Positions 17,465 to 25,545 of a stretch of 47,409 nt of DNA are shown here, in pieces. The notes under the pieces were generated by a model, which was not told the origin of the DNA, made no database searches, and was given only the letters and a program-made list of their open reading frames with translations. Source of the DNA: an uncultured Pelagibacteraceae bacterium (GTDB lineage Bacteria; Pseudomonadota; Alphaproteobacteria; Pelagibacterales; Pelagibacteraceae). The first letter of the stretch is position 1. Every line of letters begins with the position of its first letter. The stretch is from assembly GCA_902601315.1 (NCBI GenBank), contig CACKMS010000009.1, positions 1 through 47,409 on the forward strand, given 5' to 3'. Position numbers and translations under genes: made by a program.

Positions 17465-18616
17465 CTATCTCCTATATATTATTCTGTCCTGGTTTAACTC
17501 AGATAAATTTTTGCAACCCATTAATATCATATTTCTTCTAATTTCAGCTTGCATATTATGTAGCAATCTTTCAACACCTGCTTGTCCACCAGCTCCAAGG
17601 CTAAAAAGAAAAGCTTTGCCAAAACTACATGCTTTTGCGCCTGCTGCAAGGGCTTTTAACACGTGTGTTCCCCTTCTTACTCCACCATCTAGTATTATCT
17701 CTAGCTTGTCACCCACAGCATCTGAAATTGCTTTGACTTGATCAAATGGGGATCTTGATCCATCCAATTGCCTACCGCCATGATTTGAGATCATTATAGC
17801 AGTACATCCAATATCCACGGCTCTTTTAGCATCTTCAACTGACATAACACCTTTTAAAGCAAATGGTCCATTCCATTTCTTAATACAATACTCTGCATCA
17901 CTCCAATTCATTTTTGGATCATATTGTTCATTAATATAATCAATGACAGATTTAGCAATGTTCGTGCCTTTGTCTGTTTTATGTTTGATATTTGCTAACT
18001 CAAACTTTTTATTTGTTAAATAATTTAAAACCCATTGAGGTCTCATTGCAAAACTCAATAAACTTTCCAAGGTAAATTTAGGTGGTGTAGTAAATCCAGT
18101 TCTATGATCTCTTTCTCTATTACCTGCAACTAAGGTATCTACAGTTAAACATAGTCCATCAAAGTTTGCTCTTCTACATCTATCAATTAGGTCATCAGTA
18201 AAAGATTTATCTTTATGAATATAAAGTTGAAATAATTTAGGTCCACTTGAAACATTTGCAATCTCCTCAATTGAGAATGAAGCCATAGTAGACATACTGT
18301 ACATTGTATTAAATTTTTCCGCTGCTCTGGCTGATGCTTTATCACCATCTGGATGATATAGACTTTGCATTGCTGTTGGGGATAAAAAAATAGGCATATC
18401 AATTTTTCTACCAAAAATTTCTGTCTTCAGATCGGGTTCCCCTACACTTGTTAAAATACTTGGAACTAAGTCACAGTCGTTAAACGCGTTTGTATTTCTT
18501 TTAAGAGTTGCTTCATCATCTGCCCCTCCATCAATGTAATGAAATATTGGAGCAGGTAACTTGCTTTTGGCAAGTTTTCTAAAATCCTCAAAATTATAAC
18601 AATCTTTAACTCTCAT
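17465..18616 (-). CDS. lldD: FMN-dependent L-2-hydroxyacid dehydrogenase (L-lactate dehydrogenase type)
   Basis: The 383-residue protein belongs to the glycolate oxidase/LldD/flavocytochrome b2 family. The N-terminal FMN segment is PIFHYIDGGADDEATLKRN. The FMN Lys is in FALKGVMSVEDA, the catalytic His/Arg pair in SNHGGRQLDGS, and the phosphate site in DGGVRRGTHVLKALAAGAKA. Members oxidise L-lactate, glycolate or mandelate to keto acids, passing electrons to quinone or oxygen. The lldD name is by family likeness. It lies only 13 bases downstream of the PagL-like gene, so it may share the ccm transcript. Confidence 0.9.
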   Translation of the reverse strand: MRVKDCYNFEDFRKLAKSKLPAPIFHYIDGGADDEATLKRNTNAFNDCDLVPSILTSVGEPDLKTEIFGRKIDMPIFLSPTAMQSLYHPDGDKASARAAEKFNTMYSMSTMASFSIEEIANVSSGPKLFQLYIHKDKSFTDDLIDRCRRANFDGLCLTVDTLVAGNRERDHRTGFTTPPKFTLESLLSFAMRPQWVLNYLTNKKFELANIKHKTDKGTNIAKSVIDYINEQYDPKMNWSDAEYCIKKWNGPFALKGVMSVEDAKRAVDIGCTAIMISNHGGRQLDGSRSPFDQVKAISDAVGDKLEIILDGGVRRGTHVLKALAAGAKACSFGKAFLFSLGAGGQAGVERLLHNMQAEIRRNMILMGCKNLSELNQDRIIYRR

Positions 18617-18629
18617 CTTTTTAAACCTA

Positions 18630-19127
18630 CTAATATATTTTTATGAAGTTAAACATATAACTATTAGCCCCAGGATTTTTATCTCCCAGGCTTGCATTTG
18701 ATATATGATTATATGAAAAACCGATCTCGCTTTGATTTGAAATTTCATAAGATATCTGAACTTCAGTTTTAAATTCGATTACATGTCCCAAATCTTTTCC
18801 GTCTCCTTCGTCATAAAGTCCTGGTGTAAAACTTGGCGTAAATGTAAAAGATCCATTTTTTTTTGGTACTTGAAAACCTGTATATATATATTTTGCGTTA
18901 TCTGCTGTAATGAATGCACCTGTAACTGGCTGCAGAATGCCAAAAGAGGTTTCTCTGTATAAATCTTCATTTATATGTTGAATACCATATAAATTTGATT
19001 TTTTTCCATCATCACTGAAATCAAACATGCCTATGTAAAAGTTCCATTTGTCTCCAGAATTTTCGGCCTTCACAAAATTTGGAAACAATAAAACATAAAA
19101 AACAACAAAGCTGGTTAATACTCTCAT
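18630..19127 (-). CDS. PagL-like acyloxyacyl hydrolase family outer-membrane protein
   Basis: The 165-residue protein has a signal peptide (ending about residue 21, FVKAEN) and alternating beta-strand character ending in aromatic residues (NFIKIY), as expected for a small outer-membrane barrel. FSYNHISNASLGDKNPGANS matches the lipid A 3-O-deacylase (PagL) signature: His141 and Ser143 line up with the catalytic His and Ser. The catalytic Glu position appears to be Asn155. Activity is therefore uncertain, and the protein may only share the fold. It ends the ccm run, 10 bases after ccmH. Confidence 0.7.
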   Translation of the reverse strand: MRVLTSFVVFYVLLFPNFVKAENSGDKWNFYIGMFDFSDDGKKSNLYGIQHINEDLYRETSFGILQPVTGAFITADNAKYIYTGFQVPKKNGSFTFTPSFTPGLYDEGDGKDLGHVIEFKTEVQISYEISNQSEIGFSYNHISNASLGDKNPGANSYMFNFIKIY

Positions 19128-19137
19128 ATCAAAATAG

Positions 19138-19503
19138 TTACTTTATAGTTACTTTTCTAATAATTAAAAGACCACCAAAAATAAATAAAATAAGGGGTAA
19201 TCCCCATAAAAAAATTGTGTTTTTATTCACTTCTGGATCATAAACAATCCACTCACCGTATTTTTCTTTTAAAAATTTGTATATCTCGTCTTCGGTATCT
19301 CCTTCTTTAATTTTAATTCGGATTAATTTTTTCATACTCAATGCAAAATCTGATTGAGAGTCATAAACAGACTGACCTTGACAAATTAAACATCTTAAAT
19401 TCTTGGTTATATGATCAATATTCTTTTTTTGATCTGCAAAAGAGATATTGGAAAAGAAAGTGGTTATTATTAATATTAGGACTGTTAAAGTAATTTTTTT
19501 CAT
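19138..19503 (-). CDS. ccmH: Cytochrome c maturation protein CcmH
   Basis: CcmH is a periplasm-facing thiol protein that handles apocytochrome c before heme attachment. The 121-residue protein has a signal peptide (FFSNISFADQ), the redox motif LRCLICQGQSVYDS, the family segment EGDTEDEIYKFLKEKYGEW, and a C-terminal membrane anchor (FLWGLPLILFIFGGLLII). It is the short CcmH/CcmL form, without the CcmI-like tetratricopeptide part. Its ATG overlaps the ccmG stop (ATGA). Confidence 0.95.
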   Translation of the reverse strand: MKKITLTVLILIITTFFSNISFADQKKNIDHITKNLRCLICQGQSVYDSQSDFALSMKKLIRIKIKEGDTEDEIYKFLKEKYGEWIVYDPEVNKNTIFLWGLPLILFIFGGLLIIRKVTIK

Positions 19504-20024
19504 TTTTTAATTAAACTAATTATATTTTCATAATCATCTTGGTTTAATGGTCCAATAAATTTTTTGATAATTTTATATTCATTATTAATCAAGTATGTTT
19601 CAGGAACCCCTATAGCACCAAGCTCAATTGATTTTATTCCATCACTATCTACCAAAACCTCATCGTAGGGATTTCCAAGATCAGATAGAAATTTTTTTGA
19701 ATTATCTAAGTTATCTTTATAATTTATACCTATTAATTTTATGTCAAATCTCTCATTCAGATTTATCAAATAAGGGTGTTCAGCCTTACATGGCAAACAC
19801 CAAGAGGCCCAAATATTTATTAAATTTAATTCATTTTCTAACAATAAATCATTTAGAAAAATATTTTTTCCTGAATAAAGCTCTTTGAGTGAAATTGAAT
19901 TATTTAATTTTTTTAAATCTGACTGTGGGGAATAATTTTTTTCTTCTTTCAATCCTAAAAGCAAAACAAAAAAAATTGCTACTATTAAAATTACAAGAAA
20001 ATAAAAAATTTTATAATTTTTCAT
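19500..20024 (-). CDS. ccmG: Thiol:disulfide interchange protein CcmG/DsbE
   Basis: This is a membrane-anchored periplasmic thioredoxin of 174 residues. An N-terminal hydrophobic anchor (FYFLVILIVAIFFVLLLGL) is followed by a thioredoxin fold with active site WASWCLPCKAEHP and the cis-Pro region IGVPETYLI. It reduces the apocytochrome/CcmH thiols during cytochrome c maturation. It overlaps ccmF by 14 bases at the start and ccmH by 4 bases at the stop. Confidence 0.95.
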   Translation of the reverse strand: MKNYKIFYFLVILIVAIFFVLLLGLKEEKNYSPQSDLKKLNNSISLKELYSGKNIFLNDLLLENELNLINIWASWCLPCKAEHPYLINLNERFDIKLIGINYKDNLDNSKKFLSDLGNPYDEVLVDSDGIKSIELGAIGVPETYLINNEYKIIKKFIGPLNQDDYENIISLIKK

Positions 20025-21888
20025 TTAATTTAAAGAAACTCAATACACCACCAAGTGACATCAATAATACAGATATCCAGATCCAGATCATCAAAGGCTT
20101 ATGTTGGTATCTAACATTAAAAAAACCATCATTTTTAATAAGGCTGAAAACCAAAAAATTATCTGAAAAAAGTGTTGATGAAATGTCTGCCTCACTTGTG
20201 ATTGTTTCAGGTTGGCTATAAACTCTAATTTCCGGTCTAAAATGGATAATGCTTTCATTTTCCTTTAGTTTGAATTCACCAATTAATTTTTTGAAGTTTG
20301 AATCACTTTCAACTTTTACATTCTCAAAAATTAATTTTTTGTTCAAAAAGTTTATTTCATCACCAACCTTCATATTTGCTGAATTTTCTTTTGATAAAAT
20401 CCCATTGAATAAAATACTAAGCATAAAAATACTAAAACCAAGATGAGAAACTTTTTGAGATAAATTAGAATTTTTTTTTTTAAAACTTTTTATCACATTA
20501 AAAAATAAATAAAAACTGAATGTGAATAATAAAGTTGAAAATAAATAATTAGTATTAGTATTAAAAACAATAAAAAAGGAAATTATAAAACATAAAGTAA
20601 AAATAATAATTTGTGATATATTTCGTTTTTGTATCGTATCCTTTATCCATTTTATATTTGGTCCTAATGCCATAAAAAATAAAAAAGGGATAAGAAATGG
20701 AACGATTAATTTATGATAAAATGGAGGTCCTACCGAAATTTTGGCGTCATTAATAACTTCAAGAAAAATTGGATATGCAGTGCCAACTAATACTACTGAT
20801 AAAAAAAACATCATAAACCAGTTATTGATTAATATGCTTGTCTCTCTACTAACTAAAAATGATCTTTGGTAAGTATCTGGAAAATTTTTCTGATTAAAAA
20901 AGAAAATAAAAACAGCCAGTAAAACAAGAAATAATAGGAATGTTAATATAAACACTCCTCTGGATGGATCATTAGCAAATGTGTGAATTGAATTGAGTAT
21001 TCCTGATCTAACTAAAAATGTTCCACTCATACTTAATGAAAATGTTGTGATTGACAAAATAACAGTCCAAGAGTGAAAAACATTTCTATTTTTAAGAACT
21101 ATTATTGAATGAAGCAATGCAGTCAAACAAAACCAAGGCATCAATGAAACGTTTTCAACAGGGTCCCAAAACCAGAAACCACCCCATCCTAATTCATAGT
21201 AAGCCCATATAGACCCTAGAAGTATTCCCACTGATAAGAATATCCAAGATATTAGAATCCAGTTTTTAATATGAGATGCCCAAACTTTATCTACAGTTTT
21301 AGTAATTAAGGCTGCTAAGGATGCAGAAAAAATTATAGAGGTTCCAACATAACCCACATATAAAAGTGGTGGATGGATTGCCAGTGCTGGATCTTGCAAA
21401 ATTGGATTTAAACCTAAACCTTCATCAGGTATTGGTAGAATATTTAAAAAAGGGTTTGATGTAAAAAGAATAAAGAGTAAAAAACCTAAAATAATAATTT
21501 CCTGAAATAAAATTGTTAAAATCCTATATCTCACATTCATTTTTTTTGAAGTAACAAAAAAAATAAACAAAAAGAAATTTAGTACTAATAACCACAACAG
21601 TAGACTCCCCTCATGATTGCCCCAGGTTCCTGATATTTTATAAAAAAGAGGCTTTAACGTATGAGAATTATTGAACACTGTAATATTTGAAAAGTCAGAA
21701 AAAACAAAAGCAATGACTAGAGTAAAAAAACTTAAAATTGTCATAAATAGTTGCACTGACAAAGTTGCAAAAAATGTTTGATTAATTTTTTTGTCAAAAT
21801 TTTTTGAGGAAATATATGATTTAAGTATTAAGTATACAGATGCAAATAAACATATGTATAGTGAATAAGCTCCAATTTGATTAATCAT
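20011..21888 (-). CDS. ccmF: Heme lyase subunit CcmF
   Basis: The 625-residue multispanning protein carries the tryptophan-rich heme-handling motif WGGFWFWDPVENVSLMPW, typical of CcmF. Conserved histidines include HPPLLYVGYVG in the N-terminal half. CcmF with CcmH transfers heme from holo-CcmE to apocytochrome c. Length is near the family norm of about 640. A soluble-looking periplasmic stretch precedes the last membrane helix (residues about 500-595). It lies two bases downstream of ccmE. Confidence 0.96.
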   Translation of the reverse strand: MINQIGAYSLYICLFASVYLILKSYISSKNFDKKINQTFFATLSVQLFMTILSFFTLVIAFVFSDFSNITVFNNSHTLKPLFYKISGTWGNHEGSLLLWLLVLNFFLFIFFVTSKKMNVRYRILTILFQEIIILGFLLFILFTSNPFLNILPIPDEGLGLNPILQDPALAIHPPLLYVGYVGTSIIFSASLAALITKTVDKVWASHIKNWILISWIFLSVGILLGSIWAYYELGWGGFWFWDPVENVSLMPWFCLTALLHSIIVLKNRNVFHSWTVILSITTFSLSMSGTFLVRSGILNSIHTFANDPSRGVFILTFLLFLVLLAVFIFFFNQKNFPDTYQRSFLVSRETSILINNWFMMFFLSVVLVGTAYPIFLEVINDAKISVGPPFYHKLIVPFLIPFLFFMALGPNIKWIKDTIQKRNISQIIIFTLCFIISFFIVFNTNTNYLFSTLLFTFSFYLFFNVIKSFKKKNSNLSQKVSHLGFSIFMLSILFNGILSKENSANMKVGDEINFLNKKLIFENVKVESDSNFKKLIGEFKLKENESIIHFRPEIRVYSQPETITSEADISSTLFSDNFLVFSLIKNDGFFNVRYQHKPLMIWIWISVLLMSLGGVLSFFKLNEKL

Positions 21889-21890
21889 TT

Positions 21891-22310
21891 CTAATTTCCT
21901 TGCATTGCCTCTTTAACCTCTGGAGGCATATAATTTTCATCATGTTTTGCTAAAATTTTTTCTGCTTTTAAATATTTTCTATCTTCTAAATATCCCTCTG
22001 CAACTACTCCTTTTCCCTCTTCAAACAAATTGGGTACAGCTCCACTAAAAGTTACAATTATCTCATTTTTAAAATCAGTAATTACAAATTTTAAATTTTT
22101 ATTTTCAATTTCTATTGAGTTTTTTTTAACCATCCCACCAACTCTTATTTTTTTACTTTCTATTTGATTTAAATGATTAATGTCAGTCGGTGATTTAAAA
22201 TATACTACATTTTCTTTTAATGAATTTATCACTAAAAAAGTGATAAGAATTGCTGAAAAGAATGCTAAAATAATAAAAAAAGCTCGTATCTTGACTTTTT
22301 TACCATACAT
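21891..22310 (-). CDS. ccmE: Periplasmic heme chaperone CcmE
   Basis: The 139-residue protein has an N-terminal membrane anchor and an OB-fold periplasmic domain. The heme-attaching His123 lies in [13 protein letters not shown], matching the family motif. CcmE carries heme from CcmC to CcmF. It is placed between ccmD and ccmF, with 12 bases after ccmD and two before ccmF. Confidence 0.97.
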   Translation of the reverse strand: MYGKKVKIRAFFIILAFFSAILITFLVINSLKENVVYFKSPTDINHLNQIESKKIRVGGMVKKNSIEIENKNLKFVITDFKNEIIVTFSGAVPNLFEEGKGVVAEGYLEDRKYLKAEKILAKHDENYMPPEVKEAMQGN

Positions 22311-22322
22311 GAAAATCTAAAG

Positions 22323-22556
22323 TTAAATTTTAGATGATGAAGTGCTTGATAAAATTCCTCTGTAAATTTCTTGCTTTTTTACAATTTCAGCTTTTTCAGC
22401 ATCTAAGTTTTTAAATTTAGCCTTAAAGTTCCTTAACTCTTTATTTAGCTGAATTTTAGTTACGAAATATAAAGTACCAAAACTTAACAAAGTAAACATA
22501 AAAGATGACCAAACATATAAACCGTATCCGTTCATGTTTAAAATTTCATTAATCAT
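22323..22556 (-). CDS. ccmD: Heme exporter protein CcmD
   Basis: The 77-residue protein has one membrane helix after a short NMNGYGLYVWSSF motif, the characteristic CcmD start, followed by a basic cytoplasmic tail. CcmD helps release holo-CcmE from the CcmABC complex. The tail is long, since many CcmD proteins are 45-70 residues. Its ATG overlaps the ccmC stop (ATGA). Identification rests on the GY.YVW pattern plus position between ccmC and ccmE. Confidence 0.9.
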   Translation of the reverse strand: MINEILNMNGYGLYVWSSFMFTLLSFGTLYFVTKIQLNKELRNFKAKFKNLDAEKAEIVKKQEIYRGILSSTSSSKI

Positions 22557-23260
22557 AATCTATCTAATCCTTTATTTTTAATCTTTAGCAGTTCTGTATG
22601 ATATTTCATTAAAAATATTAAAATTGAGAAAAGTGCAAATGCCGCAGTCATTATACCTAATGGCATAAGCATAGTTGAGTGAATAGTTGTTTCCTTAAAT
22701 ACATTTACAGAAGACGGTTGATGTAAAGTTGACCACCAGTCAACAGAAAATTTAATTATTGGAATATTTATTAATCCAAAAATTGCAATGTATGAACTAA
22801 GTTTAATTGATTTCTTTTCATCCTCAAAAATTTTCCAACTCAGCATGAACATCAAGTAAAATACAGCGAGAAGTAACATTGACGTAATTCTAGCATCCCA
22901 AGCCCACCAGGTACCCCATGTGGGTTTCCCCCAGATTGAGCCTGTAACCAATGCAATAATGTTAAATACAAAGCCAGATGGTGCTAAACTTTTAGAAATT
23001 AAAATAAAATTTTTATTTTTAAAAATTAAAATTCCAAAAGATAAGATTGATATAACAGAAAATATGCCAAGTGAAATCCAAGCTGCAGGAACATGAACAT
23101 ACATTATCCTCACAGAGTCGCTTTGTTTATAATCCTCAGGAGAAAGTACCAAGGCTTCAAACAATCCAAGAATTAAAACTGCAATAAATAATGCAAAAAT
23201 AAATTTCTGTAGTTTATTAATAACCTTTAAAGTGTTACTAGGATTAAAATAATTTAACAT
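22553..23260 (-). CDS. ccmC: Heme exporter/handling protein CcmC
   Basis: CcmC is an inner-membrane protein of 235 residues with about six helices. The heme-handling motif is WGTWWAWDARITSMLLL, flanked by conserved His in YVHVPAAWISLG and STLHQPSSVN. It loads heme onto CcmE. The ATG at 23260 is the first gene start of the cluster, preceded by a 170-base non-coding spacer. ccmA and ccmB, which often precede ccmC, are not here. Confidence 0.96.
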   Translation of the reverse strand: MLNYFNPSNTLKVINKLQKFIFALFIAVLILGLFEALVLSPEDYKQSDSVRIMYVHVPAAWISLGIFSVISILSFGILIFKNKNFILISKSLAPSGFVFNIIALVTGSIWGKPTWGTWWAWDARITSMLLLAVFYLMFMLSWKIFEDEKKSIKLSSYIAIFGLINIPIIKFSVDWWSTLHQPSSVNVFKETTIHSTMLMPLGIMTAAFALFSILIFLMKYHTELLKIKNKGLDRL

Positions 23261-23430
23261 GAGTTTTTATAACATAAATAATCGATATAAATTTTGATAA
23301 ATCGTCTGACTGAGAATACTGAGGGAGATAAAAATGGAATTAATAAGCATTCTCAGCCAGATATGAGTTGATAATATTTATAAGTTATGACTTCTGTTTG
23401 TATAAAATGTGTTAAAAAATTGGCTTTTGA
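23261..23430. other. Spacer between hspQ and ccmC
   Basis: This 170-base interval separates two minus-strand genes. It probably contains the promoter of the ccm operon and the end of the upstream hspQ message is on its far side. The only clear structure is the inverted repeat CTGAGAAT (23310-23317) / ATTCTCAG (23349-23356) around a 31-base loop. On the plus strand that loop holds a GGGAG ribosome-site-like sequence and an ATG (23334) opening a frame of only ten codons. No known RNA family is recognised. Confidence 0.4.
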
Positions 23431-23751
23431 TTAATTTGAAGGTTTAAAATAACTTGAGCCTTTTTTCCCCGAAAAAATTTCATTTATCAATGGATGTTTA
23501 ATCGGTTCTTCAGAGTCGTCTGTTAAAAGATTTTGTTCTGACACATATGCTTCATAAGTTATTTCATCATTTTCAGCGAGTAGGTGATAAAAAGGCTGGT
23601 CTTTTCTAGGTCTAACATTTTTGGGTATAGATTGATACCATTCTTCTGAATTATTAAATTCAAAATCTACATCATAAATCACGCCTCTAAATTCGAAATG
23701 CCTATGCTTTACCACATCACCTATTGAAAATTTAGCTTTTTGGATACTCAC
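23431..23751 (-). CDS. hspQ: Heat shock protein HspQ (YccV-like)
   Basis: The 106-residue protein matches the HspQ/hemimethylated-DNA-binding YccV domain: FSIGDVVKHRHFEFRGVIYD, then WYQSIPKNVRPRKDQPFYHLL and EAYVSEQNLL. In E. coli HspQ is a Lon specificity factor, and was also described as binding hemimethylated DNA. The only suitable start is GTG at 23751; no in-frame ATG lies nearby. It is divergent from yciB, with a 77-base AT-rich gap holding probable promoters for both. Confidence 0.92.
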   Translation of the reverse strand: MSIQKAKFSIGDVVKHRHFEFRGVIYDVDFEFNNSEEWYQSIPKNVRPRKDQPFYHLLAENDEITYEAYVSEQNLLTDDSEEPIKHPLINEIFSGKKGSSYFKPSN

Positions 23752-23828
23752 GAGACAAATATGGATATTTGAAAAAAAAAATCAATAAAAAAAATATGAT
23801 TGTTTTATTAATCTGATAATATGTAGCA

Positions 23829-24380
23829 GTGAACAAATCTTTCTTAAAATTTATTACAGATATTGGACCTTTAGTAATTTTTTTTTTCTTTTACTATAAT
23901 AACGATAAAAATTTAAAAATTGCCATACCTCCACTAATAGTTGCAACTATAATTGCAGTTCTTGTAGTTTGGATCCTGGAGAAAAAAATTCCAATGGTTC
24001 CACTTACAAGTGGAGTGTTAATTACATTATTTGGTGGTTTAACTATATATTTTGATAATCCAGTTTTCATTTACATGAAGCCCACAATAATTAATATTTT
24101 TTTCGCGTTAGCCTTATTTTTTGGAAAATATTTTACAGATGAGCCTATTTTAAAAAAAATTTTAGGAAAATCTTTACCATTAAGTAACGAAGGCTGGAAA
24201 ATCTTAAATAATAGATGGATGTATTTCTTTTTTGGTCTTGCATTATTAAATGAAGTAATTTGGCGAACACAAACAGAAGAGTTCTGGGTTAACTTCAAAG
24301 TTTGGGGAATGCTTCCAATTACATTTATTTTTACAGCTTTTCAAATTGGTCTTATTAACAAGTACAAATTAAATGAATAG
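23829..24380 (+). CDS. yciB: Inner membrane-spanning protein YciB / septation protein A (IspZ)
   Basis: The 183-residue protein has about five to six membrane segments with the family pattern FITDIGPLVIFFFFYY at the N-terminus, then VLITLFGGLTIYFDN and NNRWMYFFFGLALLNEVIWR. YciB/IspZ proteins influence envelope synthesis and division, but the mechanism is not settled. The frame starts at GTG 23829 (VNKSFLKF, read as Met). The 3' end overlaps the DUF2794 gene by 8 bases. Confidence 0.93.
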   Translation: MNKSFLKFITDIGPLVIFFFFYYNNDKNLKIAIPPLIVATIIAVLVVWILEKKIPMVPLTSGVLITLFGGLTIYFDNPVFIYMKPTIINIFFALALFFGKYFTDEPILKKILGKSLPLSNEGWKILNNRWMYFFFGLALLNEVIWRTQTEEFWVNFKVWGMLPITFIFTAFQIGLINKYKLNE

Positions 24381-24717
24381 AAACTTAAAACTTGTTGTAA
24401 ATAACTTAAAAAAAGACGAGCAAATTAATTATTTTTTTGAAAAGAACGAGTTAAAAATTATTCTGGATCTCTATGCTAAAATGGTATCTGAAGGATCTTG
24501 GAGAGACTACGGGCTTTCTATCTCTAGCAAACAAGTAAGTTTTAGTGTTTTTAAAAATGCTGCTGAAAATGCTCTCTATAAAATTAGTAAAAATTTTAAA
24601 CCATCAAACAAAAACTTAAGATATTTGATCACCGATACCAATGGTAAAATTCTAAAAAATTCTTTTGATCTTGAAAATTTATTAAAGAATACTAATTGGA
24701 AAAGATTAAAAAATTAA
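24373..24717 (+). CDS. DUF2794 family protein
   Basis: The 114-residue cytoplasmic protein matches the alphaproteobacterial DUF2794 family as I remember it: FEKNELKIILDLYAKMVSEGSWRDYGL, then VSFSVFKNAAENALYKISK, and ITDTNGKIL near the end. Its function is unknown. It overlaps yciB by 8 bases (likely coupled). Its stop abuts the stop of the convergent Bax-inhibitor gene with no spacer and no clear terminator. Confidence 0.8.
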   Translation: MNRNLKLVVNNLKKDEQINYFFEKNELKIILDLYAKMVSEGSWRDYGLSISSKQVSFSVFKNAAENALYKISKNFKPSNKNLRYLITDTNGKILKNSFDLENLLKNTNWKRLKN

Positions 24718-25476
24718 TTATCTTCTCTGACCAAAGAGTCTAAGCAACATTATAAATAAATTAATGAAATCTAAATACAAAGTTAATGCACCCATAACTG
24801 CTTTTTTGCCCATTAATTCTCCAGAGTCTGAAGCAACATACATATTCTTAATTTTTTGAGTATCATAAGCAGTTAAGCCCACGAAAATTAATACTCCAAT
24901 TATAGAAATTGCAAAATACATCATAGAAGATTTAAGAAAAATATTAACTAGTGAAGCAATAATAATTCCAATTAAACCCATCATCAAAAAAGATCCAAAT
25001 TTAGTTAAATCTCTTTTTGTTGTATAACCGTAAATACTCATTGCACCAAAAGTTGCTGAAGATATGAAAAATACTCTAGTAACACTTAAACCTGTGTAAA
25101 TTAAAAGAATTGAGGACAAAGAAAGCCCCATAAGAGCTGCGAATATCCAAAAGGTAGTTTGAGCTTTCGACGAACTCATTTTATTTATTCCAAAACTCAT
25201 ATAAAAAACAATTGCAAGAGGTGCAAGCATTACTACCCACTTTAATCCTGACAAATATATAGCATTACCAAATTCAGTTAATGCAACAATTGAACCATTA
25301 GCATCTGTAACAACTGACATTTTGAAAGATAACAGTGCTATTATTCCAGTTAAAAGAACACCTGTAGCCATATAGTTATATACTTTTAACATATAGGCTC
25401 TTAAACCTTCATCCATTACAGCTGCTTGTTTCGCAGTTGTAGATTTATTTAAAATATTTTCTTTATTGAATTCCAT
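24718..25476 (-). CDS. Bax inhibitor-1/YccA family membrane protein
   Basis: The 252-residue protein has about seven membrane helices and the BI-1 family ending IGVLIFVGLTAYDTQKIKNM, followed by GALTLYLDFINLFIMLLRL. The Asp in AYDTQ and the Asp in YLDFIN are conserved pH-sensor positions in the family. Members act as Ca2+/H+ leak channels or modulate FtsH proteolysis. It is transcribed alone, divergent from the aldo/keto reductase across 69 bases. A ybhL-type leader RNA, known ahead of this gene in other alphaproteobacteria, was not recognised. Confidence 0.93.
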   Translation of the reverse strand: MEFNKENILNKSTTAKQAAVMDEGLRAYMLKVYNYMATGVLLTGIIALLSFKMSVVTDANGSIVALTEFGNAIYLSGLKWVVMLAPLAIVFYMSFGINKMSSSKAQTTFWIFAALMGLSLSSILLIYTGLSVTRVFFISSATFGAMSIYGYTTKRDLTKFGSFLMMGLIGIIIASLVNIFLKSSMMYFAISIIGVLIFVGLTAYDTQKIKNMYVASDSGELMGKKAVMGALTLYLDFINLFIMLLRLFGQRR

Positions 25477-25545
25477 AGGATTTATATAATATCATATTTC
25501 TATATTTTCAAGCCACCAAAATATAAGTAAAAATAACTTTAAAGA

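Noticed and set aside
25477..25545. ybhL leader RNA ahead of the Bax-inhibitor gene
   Set aside because: The 69-base spacer is AT-rich without a convincing conserved stem.
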